Source: Hymenobacter psoromatis (GTDB lineage: Bacteria; Bacteroidota; Bacteroidia; Cytophagales; Hymenobacteraceae). Taken from it: DNA of 64,000 nucleotides. A program made the translations under genes and the position numbers. Positions within the stretch are counted from its first letter, which is position 1; the number at the start of each line of letters is the position of its first letter. Under the pieces are notes generated by a model that was not told the DNA's origin, made no database searches, and saw nothing but the letters and a program-made list of their open reading frames with translations. Below, one piece after another: positions 42,734 through 51,117 of this stretch. Location: NCBI GenBank assembly GCA_001596155.1, contig CP014771.1, forward strand, positions 4,898,001-4,962,000. Direction: 5' to 3'.

Positions 42734-43933
42734 TTAGTGCGCTACCACCAGTTTGTGCGTAACCACGGCTCCGGCCGTGGCGATGGTGACGAAGTAGCTG
42801 CCATTGGCCAGGTCGGCGGTGCTGGGCAAGCGTTGCGCACCCGTCCCGCGCAGCGTTTGCTGCTGCACCAGCCGGCCCAGGTTGTCCCGGATACTCACGC
42901 TGGCTTCCGTAAAATCAGCGCCCAAATCAAGCTGCACCGGCCCGGCCGTGGGGTTGGGGTAGGGAGCCGGCACAGAGGCGGCGTGGGCGGCGGCCGTCCC
43001 CAAGGTCGTGCGGTCAGCGTACTGAATGGCCTGGCCGCCCAGCTTGTTATTCAGCAGCTCATTGTTGGTGAAAGTCATGTGCGTATCGGCATACTGTACG
43101 AAGCGCTCCAGAATACCGTAGCCGTCGTTGTTGTTGCAGTGATTGTTACTGACAATCACGCCATCGCAGCCGCCGATGTTGTTCTGAAACGTCAACCCGC
43201 TCTTGAAGTGCGTGTAGTCCACGGTGTTGCTGTCGAAGCGCGTGCCGTTCGAAGCATCGGTGCCAATGCCGCCTACCCCCCGGTTATCGGTGTTGTTGAG
43301 GTGTATATAGTTGTTATACACGTAGTTGTTGTGGCTGTTCACGTCCACGGTCAGGCCCTCGGCGCCGTTCTCGTAAAGCTGGTTGTCGCGAACAACACCG
43401 TCCGAGTGGCCATACTGCGACACGCCTACCATATAGTTATAGTACACCTTGCAGCCAATCACGGTATTGAAGGCGCACACCGTATGGCCCCCGTCGAGCA
43501 GAATGCCCGCGCCCAGCGCCGCCGCGCTGCCGCAGTTATGCACGCTGCTGTTCGACACCGTGTTGTGCTGGCCATAGATGAGGATGCCCGCCTCCGGCAG
43601 GTTGCCGCCGTCCAGCTCAATGAGGTCAATGGTGTTGTTATTACCCGTTATCTCAAAAGCAGCGGCATTGTACGAATTGGGCGCCTTGCGCACCACCGCG
43701 CCCTGCTCGCCCCGAATGGTGATGCCGTCCTTGCCCAGGGGTAGGCGAATGGGCACGTTCACGTAGTGGCTGCCCGCCCGCAGGATAATCACGTCGCCCG
43801 CATTGGCTTGGTCCACCAGGCTTTGAAAGGCCGAGTTCTGGCTCGGCGCGCTCTGGTAAAAAGTCGTGGCGTGAACGGCCGTAGTCGCCAGCGTCAGCGC
43901 GGCGGCACCCAGACAAGAGAAGAGGTTTTTCAT
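42734..43933 (-). CDS. Right-handed beta-helix protein with T9SS sorting domain
   Basis: A 399-residue secreted protein. The ATG at 43933 starts a signal peptide (MKNLFSCLGAAALTLATTAV). The body is a parallel beta-helix of pectate-lyase or glycoside-hydrolase type: NAGDVIILRAGSHYVNVPI, then coil repeats rich in Asn (NNTIDLIELDGG, NTVSNSSVHN, NNYVYNNYIHLNN, GVIVSNNHCNNNDGYGI). The last 75 residues are a T9SS sorting domain (PYPNPTAGPVQLDL, GSYFVTIATAG). It may act on a pectin or related backbone; the exact activity cannot be read. It follows a GH43 gene in the same direction, with a repeat in the 107-base gap. Confidence 0.85.
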   Translation of the reverse strand: MKNLFSCLGAAALTLATTAVHATTFYQSAPSQNSAFQSLVDQANAGDVIILRAGSHYVNVPIRLPLGKDGITIRGEQGAVVRKAPNSYNAAAFEITGNNNTIDLIELDGGNLPEAGILIYGQHNTVSNSSVHNCGSAAALGAGILLDGGHTVCAFNTVIGCKVYYNYMVGVSQYGHSDGVVRDNQLYENGAEGLTVDVNSHNNYVYNNYIHLNNTDNRGVGGIGTDASNGTRFDSNTVDYTHFKSGLTFQNNIGGCDGVIVSNNHCNNNDGYGILERFVQYADTHMTFTNNELLNNKLGGQAIQYADRTTLGTAAAHAASVPAPYPNPTAGPVQLDLGADFTEASVSIRDNLGRLVQQQTLRGTGAQRLPSTADLANGSYFVTIATAGAVVTHKLVVAH

Positions 43934-43952
43934 GAAAAAGAGGGGGGTAGGG

Positions 43953-44000
43953 AAAACAGTTTGTCGTTGCTTCGCGCTGCTCATAATGACAAACTGTTTT
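43953..44000. repeat. Degenerate palindrome of the CATTGCGAG family
   Basis: Perfect 13-base outer arms (AAAACAGTTTGTC) enclose an imperfect centre with GTTGCTTCGCGCTGC. It lies in the gap between the beta-helix gene and the upstream GH43 gene and could weaken read-through. Confidence 0.6.
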
Positions 44001-44040
44001 TGTGTAAATTTCAGGGTTAACATTCTAACTATCAGTACAA

Positions 44041-45177
44041 TCACTTTCGTGTTTTTACCTGCCGCACCACCGGCGCGGGCACCGCCTCCACGGAGGGCGT
44101 GCCGTGGTTGGGCACCACGCGGGGCCAGCCATCCACGTACTCCAGGCGGTCCAGGAGCAGGACGCGGCGGGAGTCCTCCTGCTCCTTGTTCACGGCGGCG
44201 AAGGTCTTTTTCCGCGTGCTGATGGCGTGGTAGGCCAGCCAGTCGTGGCCAGCCGCATCGGTCACCACTGAGTTATGGCCAGGAGCCAGCCACCAGTCGT
44301 TGTGCACCAGAATGGCGCTGCCCGGCTGCCCCGTGGCCTGGGCCAGCGTCTCGAACGGCCCGGTGGCGGCGCGCGCGCGGGCCACCTGCACGGCGTAGTG
44401 GGCTTTATCGCCGCAACAGTTGTCGCCGGAGTAAAAGAGGTAGTACCAGCCGTTGCGTAGTACTACCCAGCTGCCTTCCACCAATTTCTGGTAATTATTG
44501 GCCCGGCGGCTGGAATCGGGAAACAGCAGGTCCTTCACCTCACTACCCGGCGCGAAGTGCAGGCGGTCAGCGGCCAGCTCCCGCACCTTCAGCGGCCCGA
44601 AGCCCGAACCCCAGTACAGCAGCCGCTGCCCGGTGGCCGGGTCGTCGAACTGCATGGGGTCAATGTTGACGAAGCCCGGCCCGCACTGCAAGGGCTCGGC
44701 CGTTGGCCGGAACGGTCCGGCCGGCGAAGTGGCCGTGGCCGTGGCCAGGCACAGCCCCGCGCCGGGGTCCTTGCTGTCCACCGCGTTGTCGGGCTTGGCC
44801 GAGAAGTACATATAGTACTTCCCGCCCGCCTCGCTCACGTGCGGGGCCCAGAACGAGTCGGTGGTGTGCGCCCAGGTGGGCTTCACCGGCAGCGCGTCGC
44901 CCACTAGCGTCCAGTGCACGAGGTCGGGCGAGCGCATCACCTGAATGTTGAGCACTTTACCCGCCCGGCGCGTTTCGGTGCCGTAGGCGTAGTAATACCC
45001 GTCGCGGGCATGAATAACGGTGGGGTCGGGAAAATCAGCATCCCAGACGGGGTTGGTGTAAGTGAGGGGGGTAGGGCTGGCCGCCACGCGCTGCGCAGTG
45101 GCCGGCTCAGCCGCGCCGGCCAGCAGCAGTGCCCCGGCCACGCCGGCCAGTTTTCCAGTCACTTGTAGCATAAGCAT
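44041..45177 (-). CDS. Secreted GH43 hydrolase
   Basis: A 378-residue GH43 enzyme with signal peptide (LAGVAGALLLAGAAEPATAQ). The base is in WDADFPDPTVIHARDG, the modulator in FVNIDPMQFDD and the acid in KLVEGSWVVLRNGW. SGDNCCGDKAHYAVQ and WLAPGHNSVVTDAAGHDW are typical of the GH43 group containing arabinan-degrading and xylosidase enzymes. It is the first enzyme gene downstream of SusCD, 113 bases after susD, so it is probably on the same transcript and may act on the imported or surface-bound oligosaccharide. Confidence 0.9.
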   Translation of the reverse strand: MLMLQVTGKLAGVAGALLLAGAAEPATAQRVAASPTPLTYTNPVWDADFPDPTVIHARDGYYYAYGTETRRAGKVLNIQVMRSPDLVHWTLVGDALPVKPTWAHTTDSFWAPHVSEAGGKYYMYFSAKPDNAVDSKDPGAGLCLATATATSPAGPFRPTAEPLQCGPGFVNIDPMQFDDPATGQRLLYWGSGFGPLKVRELAADRLHFAPGSEVKDLLFPDSSRRANNYQKLVEGSWVVLRNGWYYLFYSGDNCCGDKAHYAVQVARARAATGPFETLAQATGQPGSAILVHNDWWLAPGHNSVVTDAAGHDWLAYHAISTRKKTFAAVNKEQEDSRRVLLLDRLEYVDGWPRVVPNHGTPSVEAVPAPVVRQVKTRK

Positions 45178-45289
45178 TTGTCGAGGATGCTGAAATTATC
45201 GCCAACGACAAGGCCGCCGGAATGCAGCGATTCCGGCGGCCCGTCAGGAGCAAGGGGGGTATGGATGGCCGCCCGCCGATGCGCAGTGG

Positions 45290-46810
45290 CTAGTAGCCGG
45301 GGTTCTGCTTCAGCTTGGGGTCGGCCGTGAGGTCGTTGCGCGGAATGGGCAGGTACTCCGACTTGCCAATCACGTAGTTGATGAAGTCGGGGTCGTGGCT
45401 GGGCACTTTGAGCACGTCAATGCTGGCCTGGTTGCTCAGCAAGCCCCAGCGCTTGAGGTCGAGCCAGCGGGTGCCTTCGCCGGCCAGCTCACATACCCGC
45501 TCGTGCATAATCTGGGTGCGCATTCCGGCCTGGTCGAAGGTGGTCGCCAGGGGCGGAATATCTACGGAAGGACGGGTGCGTACCTGATTAATGAGCGGCA
45601 AGGCCGCGCTCGTCTGCCCCAGCTCGTTCAGGGCCTCGGCCTGCATCAGCAAGATGTCGGCGTAGCGAATCAGGCGGAAGTTGATGCCTGAGAAGTAGTT
45701 CTCAAAATCCTGGGTGCGGTCATCCTCATACTTATGCCAAAAGGTGTCGGTAGTCGGCACGCCGCGCTGCTGATAGGTTTGGCCAAATAGCAACATGGGG
45801 TAGTGAAACTCGGTAATGTCGCGACGGGAATCAAACGCGTGCTTCGTCTTGCTACCGGATACCAGGCTTACGGTGGAGTCTTTAAACTCCGTCGCCAGCC
45901 AGGGCCGGGCGCGACCATCGGTCCAGCCGATGCCGGGAGGGCCAAAAAACTGGGGCCGCTCGAAGCCTTCGCTCGCACCAGCTACGTCCTGCCCGCCACC
46001 CTGGTTGACGCTGGAAAACTGGACCTCAAAGACTGACTCGCTATTGTTTTCGTTGGCCGTTGTGAAGTTATCCAAGTAGTTATCTACCAGCTTATACTTG
46101 CCGGAGCTGATAATTGCGCCGAGCATTGTTGAGGCCGCCTGCCACTTATGCTGCTGCATATAGAGGCGGCTCAACAGGCCCTCGGCCGAGCCCTTGGTGG
46201 CGTGGCCCACGTCGTTGCTCACGGGCAGGTCGGCGATGGCAGCCAGCAAATCCAGCTCTACCTGCGCCTGTCCCTGGTCCACAGTAACCTGGGGGGTAGT
46301 AGTGGTGACGGTAGAAGGGTCCAGCAGCATCGGCACGTTGCCGAAATGCTCCACTAGGTTGAAGTAGTACACGGCCCGCAGGAAGTGCGCTTCGGCTAGT
46401 ATGGTTTTCTGCAACGTGGCGTCCATCTTGATGGTCGGCACGTAGGCCAGCAGCTGGTTGCAGCGGTATACGCCCCGGTAGTGGTCCTCGTAAATAACGC
46501 GGGTTGGCTCCAGGTTGTAGTCAAATTGCACGAACCGCGTGAAGTTGGCCAGGTCCGTCCACGGGCTCAGGCTGTAGCCTTCATCTGAGCGAATGTCGTT
46601 GGCAAAGTGAATCCAGCGGGCGTAGGTGCCCGGAAACTGGAGCGCCGAGTAGGCGGCTGTTAGGCCCGCCTGGGCGTCGGTCGAAGTTTGCCAGAAGTTG
46701 CCGACTGTAGGCTGGTTGGGGTTGACTTTGTTCAGCAAGTCCTTCTGGCACCCCGTGCTCAGCAGCAGGGTGCCGAGCAGAACGGTAGCGGTTGCTTTGT
46801 AAAAATTCAT
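45290..46810 (-). CDS. SusD/RagB-family glycan-binding lipoprotein
   Basis: A 506-residue surface lipoprotein partner of SusC. Lipobox LLSTGC places the lipidated cysteine at residue 21. SusD features are PTVGNFWQTSTDAQAGLTAA, AEAHFLRAVYYFNLVEHFGN with the helical repeat region, ADILLMQAEALNELGQ and the C-terminal RWLDLKRWGLL followed by YLPIPRNDL. It binds the glycan at the cell surface and delivers it to SusC. It lies 41 bases after susC in the same transcript. Confidence 0.95.
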   Translation of the reverse strand: MNFYKATATVLLGTLLLSTGCQKDLLNKVNPNQPTVGNFWQTSTDAQAGLTAAYSALQFPGTYARWIHFANDIRSDEGYSLSPWTDLANFTRFVQFDYNLEPTRVIYEDHYRGVYRCNQLLAYVPTIKMDATLQKTILAEAHFLRAVYYFNLVEHFGNVPMLLDPSTVTTTTPQVTVDQGQAQVELDLLAAIADLPVSNDVGHATKGSAEGLLSRLYMQQHKWQAASTMLGAIISSGKYKLVDNYLDNFTTANENNSESVFEVQFSSVNQGGGQDVAGASEGFERPQFFGPPGIGWTDGRARPWLATEFKDSTVSLVSGSKTKHAFDSRRDITEFHYPMLLFGQTYQQRGVPTTDTFWHKYEDDRTQDFENYFSGINFRLIRYADILLMQAEALNELGQTSAALPLINQVRTRPSVDIPPLATTFDQAGMRTQIMHERVCELAGEGTRWLDLKRWGLLSNQASIDVLKVPSHDPDFINYVIGKSEYLPIPRNDLTADPKLKQNPGY

Positions 46811-46851
46811 GACGATAAAAGCATTAAGTTGAGATTAAGCTAACGGCGGGG

Positions 46852-49800
46852 CTAAAAGCCCAGCTGAATACCCCCGATGTAAGTGCGCAGATTGGGGAAG
46901 GCACTGAAATCTACCCCGCGCTGAAAGAAGTCACCGTTGACAAATTCCGGGTCGGGGCCACCGTATTTCGTCATTGTAATCAGGTTCTGACCCGTCACGT
47001 ACACCCGCAGGCTGCTAAAGCCTTTCACGCGGCCCAGCACCGACTTGGGAATGGTGTAGCCCAGCGTCACGTTTTTGAGGCGGGCGTAGGAGCCATCCTC
47101 CAGGAAGCGTGAGCTGCCGCGCGAGTTAGAGCCGGCCGCCGCCTGCAGGTCGCTGGTAGCGCCACCGGCCTGCAAAGCGCGGGGGGTCGTGGTCGAATGG
47201 TTGTCGGGCGTCCAGGGCTGGAAATCTGCCCGGAAGTTGCTGGGGTCGTCGGTGCGGTCCATCGTGGAGCGGGCCACATTAAACACCTGGTTGCCATACG
47301 AGCCCTGAATCAGGAACGACAGGTCGAAGCCCTTGTAGGCCGCGTTGGCGCTGAAGCCGTAATTAAACTTCGGAATATCAGTGTCGTAGTACACCCGGTC
47401 GCCATCGTTGATTTGACCGTCACCGTTTGTATCCTTGTAGCGCACGTCGCCGGGCTTGGCAAAGGGCTCAATTACCTGACCGGCCGCGTTCTTATAGTTG
47501 TTTACCTCATCTTGGGTCTGGAAAATCCCGTCGAACGGAATCAAAAAGAACGCCCCCACCGGGTGACCCGCCGCCGTCTGGGTTACGCCATCGCCGATTA
47601 CCTGGCCTTCCTGGGCCAGTTGCAGCACCTGGTTTTTCACGGTCGAGAGGTTGGCCGAAAAGCCGTAGGTGAGGGCATTGCGGCTCTCTTGGTAAGTGGC
47701 CTGAAACTCCAGGCCCTTGTTTTGTATACTGCCGATGTTGGCGAACGGGTAGCTACCGGCATTGCCCAGATAGGCGGGTAGATAGGGATTAATCAGGGCA
47801 CCCTTAGTGGTCGAATGGTAGTAGTCGGCCGAGAATGTTAGGCGGTCGTTCAGCACTCCGATGTCCAGACCCACGTCAGTAGTGTAGCGCGACTCCCACT
47901 TAATGCCTGTGCTGGGCAGGGCCGTCTGAATCTGGCCGTTGGTAATAACTTGGCCCCCAAACGGATAGTTGACGTTCTGGTTAATAACTCCTTGGTAAGC
48001 GTAGTTACCAAGGTTATCGTTGCCGTTTACCCCGTAGCTGCCCCGCAGCTTGAGGTTGCTGATGGCCGGCACCGCCTGTTTGAAGAAGTCTTCCTCGCTA
48101 ATGCGCCAGCCCAGCGAACCCGCGCCGAAGTTGCCGTAGCGGTTTGTTGGGTCAAAGCGCGACGAGCCGTCGCGTCGGAAGCTGCCCGTCACCAGGTAAC
48201 GGCTCTTGTAGTCGTACACCACCTGGGTAAAGTACGAGCGCTTGGAATATTCCTGAATACCGCCGAATACGTTGGTGGTGCCGGTGCCCGCGTCGAGCAC
48301 GTAGCCATTCTGCGCCCCCGGCAGGTTGTTGACGAAGCTGCGAGCAGTGGCCCCGGAGTTCGTGTCCTTGCGGCGCTGCTCCGAGTAGCCCACCAGAAAG
48401 TTCACCCCGTGGTCGCCGAAGCGCTTATTGAAATTCAGGGTATTTTCCGCTAGCAGGAAGGTGTTGTCACCCCGGTTCTGCGTTAAAAACGACGGGTCGG
48501 TAGGCGCGTTCTGCGAGATGCGGCCGAAGCGCCGGGCATCGCTGTCCACGTAGTCCAGCGACTCTACCCCCACATTGAGGCGGTAGCTCAGGAAGTCGAA
48601 GAAAGAATACTCGGCCGTGACGCTGCCCTGCAGGCGGTTGTTGTACTGCGTGCGGGTTTCAATGGTCTGCGAACCCACCGGGTTGGTACCAAAGGTGTTG
48701 GCCGCCGGCGAGCCGTAGCCGTAGCCCGCCGTGTAGGGCGACTCATTCGGGTTATACACCGGGATGGTGGGCAGCAGGCGAATGGCATCCTGAAACGGCT
48801 GGCCGTTGGCCAGCGTCGTAAAAGCGTGCGCCAGTTGCATGGATTCAGTCACCTTGAGCTTACCATACGTCAGGCCCGAGTTAAGGCGTAGCGTGTAGCG
48901 GTTGAAGTCGGTGCCAATCAGCGCGCCCTTCTGGCTGAACACATCGCCCGAAATCAGGAAATTGGAGCTGTATTTATCACCCGTTGAGCCGCCCGACAGG
49001 TTGGCGCTATAGTCCTGCACCGAGCCGGTGCGCAGAATCTCGCTCTGCCAGTCGGTATCAGCGTAGTTTCCGGGGTTAGCTACCGAGCCGGGCAGGGGTA
49101 GGCCAGCGTTGTTATACGCCTGTTGCTCAATGGCCGCCCACTGCGCGGCGTTGGTCAGCTTCCAGCGGCTCACGGTGTTTTGCACGCCCGCATAGGCATT
49201 GACGCCCACTGTGGGCTTGCCCGGCTTGCCCCGGCGGGTCGTGATGATAATCACCCCGTTGGCCCCCCGCGAGCCGTAGATGGAGGTGGAAGAGGCATCC
49301 TTGAGGACCGTCAGCGAGGCGATGTCGGCCGGGTTCAGGTCCCGGATAACATCCGTCCACAGCCCGTCCACTACGTAGAGTGGCGCGCTACCCCCGTTGA
49401 TGCTGCCCAGGCCCCGAATAACGATGCTCGGATTCTGACCAGGGTTGCCGCCGTTGTTGATTTGCACGCCCGTCACCCGGCCCTGAATAGCTTCGGTAAT
49501 AGTGGCGACCGGGGCTTTCTTAGCTTCCGCTATGTTGGCGGTGCTCACGGCGCTGCTCAGGTTTTGGCGGTCCTGGGTAGTATAGCCCAGCACTACTACC
49601 TCATCGAGCTGCTTATTATCCTGCTGGAGCGTCACGGCCAGCGCGCGGCCATCGGTCGGGGCGGATACTTCCTGGGTCGTAAAGCCGATGGACGACAGCA
49701 CCAGGGTGGCCCCGGCGGGCGCGTCGAGCGAGAATTTGCCGTCCGCATCAGTATTCGTGCCGGTGGTGGTGCCCTTCACGAGCACCGTCACGCCCGGTAT

Positions 49801-49974
49801 TCCCTCGCCCTTGGCATCCACGATGCGGCCGGTAATGGGCGCAGCAGGCTGCAAACCTTTGTGAGCCAGCATCGTGGGCATTGCCAGGGGCGTAGCGGAG
49901 GCCGCTCCCAGCGGGAGGCAGCAAGCCAAAACGGGAATCAGCAACCGCCCGGTAGGGGGTATCAGCTTTTTCAT
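46852..49974 (-). CDS. SusC/RagA-family TonB-linked outer-membrane protein
   Basis: A 1040-residue outer-membrane importer. Signal peptide at residues 1-27, then a carboxypeptidase-like domain (TGRIVDAKGEGIPGVTVLVK), then the SusC plug (VVVLGYTTQDRQNLSSAVST, RGLGSINGGSAPLYVVDGL, ASLTVLKDASSTSIYGSRG, ANGVIIITTRRGK). The large barrel ends in LRTYIGGIQLGF. It imports oligosaccharides captured by SusD, driven by TonB. It is the first gene of the locus. A near-palindromic LacI-type site at 50030 lies 56 bases upstream, and a perfect one lies at 50593. Confidence 0.96.
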   Translation of the reverse strand: MKKLIPPTGRLLIPVLACCLPLGAASATPLAMPTMLAHKGLQPAAPITGRIVDAKGEGIPGVTVLVKGTTTGTNTDADGKFSLDAPAGATLVLSSIGFTTQEVSAPTDGRALAVTLQQDNKQLDEVVVLGYTTQDRQNLSSAVSTANIAEAKKAPVATITEAIQGRVTGVQINNGGNPGQNPSIVIRGLGSINGGSAPLYVVDGLWTDVIRDLNPADIASLTVLKDASSTSIYGSRGANGVIIITTRRGKPGKPTVGVNAYAGVQNTVSRWKLTNAAQWAAIEQQAYNNAGLPLPGSVANPGNYADTDWQSEILRTGSVQDYSANLSGGSTGDKYSSNFLISGDVFSQKGALIGTDFNRYTLRLNSGLTYGKLKVTESMQLAHAFTTLANGQPFQDAIRLLPTIPVYNPNESPYTAGYGYGSPAANTFGTNPVGSQTIETRTQYNNRLQGSVTAEYSFFDFLSYRLNVGVESLDYVDSDARRFGRISQNAPTDPSFLTQNRGDNTFLLAENTLNFNKRFGDHGVNFLVGYSEQRRKDTNSGATARSFVNNLPGAQNGYVLDAGTGTTNVFGGIQEYSKRSYFTQVVYDYKSRYLVTGSFRRDGSSRFDPTNRYGNFGAGSLGWRISEEDFFKQAVPAISNLKLRGSYGVNGNDNLGNYAYQGVINQNVNYPFGGQVITNGQIQTALPSTGIKWESRYTTDVGLDIGVLNDRLTFSADYYHSTTKGALINPYLPAYLGNAGSYPFANIGSIQNKGLEFQATYQESRNALTYGFSANLSTVKNQVLQLAQEGQVIGDGVTQTAAGHPVGAFFLIPFDGIFQTQDEVNNYKNAAGQVIEPFAKPGDVRYKDTNGDGQINDGDRVYYDTDIPKFNYGFSANAAYKGFDLSFLIQGSYGNQVFNVARSTMDRTDDPSNFRADFQPWTPDNHSTTTPRALQAGGATSDLQAAAGSNSRGSSRFLEDGSYARLKNVTLGYTIPKSVLGRVKGFSSLRVYVTGQNLITMTKYGGPDPEFVNGDFFQRGVDFSAFPNLRTYIGGIQLGF

Positions 49975-50029
49975 ATGGGTGGGATTGAAATGAAGTGAAG
50001 AGCAACGCAGTCAAAATCAGCCTTTTTTT

Positions 50030-50045
50030 GTGCAATCGTTTGCAC
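50030..50045 (-). promoter_or_regulatory. LacI-family operator upstream of susC
   Basis: GTGCAATCGTTTGCAC differs from the palindrome at 35932 by one base in the core. It lies 56 bases before the susC ATG, so the same LacI protein could control the SusCD transcript. Confidence 0.75.
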
Positions 50046-50884
50046 TAATGTGCAAAAAAAAGGTAATTCTGGCAAAATGTGATTAGCAGGGGTGCCCTAA
50101 CTGGTAGTAATAGGGCAGTAGAGATGATACATATTAGTTCCCTAAGTAGATTTAGTCTGGCATCGACATCAACTATGATGACGAGGACACAACTACATCC
50201 CAGCACTTTGCGGCGTAAAAGTAGCGGAATTTCGGAAAAAAGCAAGACTAAAAAGAGAATTTTTGGTAATCTGATTTTTTATTTTCGCTGTGATTTTTAT
50301 ACAAAAAACAGCTTAACAACTTTTTTCTGAGGTCCTCATTTCCAATTTGCGCCTTTCTACGCCAGGTGTGACTGGTAGTTTATTCCTGATTTAGGTGCCA
50401 CGCCTCCACTGCCAGCACATACTAAATGGAGTAATTTCCAGGTAAGACTTTTTGCTTTATCGGTGAAGAAAATGTTAGCCAATGCTAATATTTTAGCAAA
50501 ATAAAAAATTGATTGTCAACGTGTTGAAATAAATTTTTATTTTATATTTACCAAAAGAACAAATTTATTTTTATAATTATAAAATTAACGATAAAATGCA
50601 AACGTTTGCATTTTTTGGCTCCGCGCCTCAAGCATAATCCTCCTCAGTTGCCGACTGCTTTACGAAGGCTTGCTTAGGCTCGCTACTGGTTGAAAAACAT
50701 TCACTAATTGAGGTTGCGGGTTAGGCACCTACTTCAGCAAGGGTGTGAGGGAAGATAAAAAGGCAAAGTTTCAAGGTAAAGCTCTGAGCAGTAGCGGCGT
50801 GAATGGACTTAGGAGTATAAGCTCCTCCGTAAAGTGAGCCAGCCAAAAGTAGAAGTCAGGCCGCTTGGCAAAATTCGTTGGGTG
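50046..50884. other. AT-rich intergenic region upstream of the glycan locus
   Basis: About 840 bases with no convincing gene. The part 50220-50600 is strongly AT-rich, unlike the rest of the window. It contains the operator at 50593 and a possible minus-strand -7 element (TAAATTTG, plus 50560-50567). A short frame at 50079-50330 has no family resemblance. Distal susC promoter elements may lie here. Confidence 0.6.
50593..50614. promoter_or_regulatory. Extended LacI-family operator
   Basis: AAAATGCAAACGTTTGCATTTT is a perfect palindrome whose 14-base core is the same as at 35932. It is 619 bases upstream of susC, in AT-rich DNA, and could act with the site at 50030 by looping, or control a distal promoter. 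Confidence 0.85.
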
Positions 50885-51117
50885 TTAAGAAGTTAAGGGC
50901 CTTGGGTAGTTATAATCGGGCTGCCAGCTTCGGCACTGTTCGCGCGCCTGGCGCAGACTGGTGAAGAGGTAGGCGTTGAGCAGTTCGCGGCGAAACGAGC
51001 CATTAAAGCGTTCAACATAGGCGCTTTGGGTCGGACTGACGGGCTGAACTAGTGTAAGTCAAGCTGTTGGTTCTGGCACCGGGTCTGGAGCACTTGGCTG
51101 ATAAGCGCAGGGCTGCC
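50885..51117 (-). pseudogene. Remnant of an IS3-family transposase
   Basis: The minus strand reads SPALISQVLQTRCQNQQLDL, then after a one-base loss PTQSAYVERFNGSFRRELLN and AYLFTSLRQAREQCRSWQPD before a TAA at 50885. This is the C-terminal end of the DDE domain of IS3-type OrfB, including the catalytic glutamate of YVERFNGSFR. The N-terminal part is missing, and the fragment ends at the 3' end of the MerR gene, which begins with CCCTACCCCCC. No terminal repeats are visible. Confidence 0.85.

Noticed and set aside
50079..50330. 83-residue frame upstream of susC
   Set aside because: Random-looking Ser/Thr/Arg-rich sequence running into AT-rich DNA; no homology cue.
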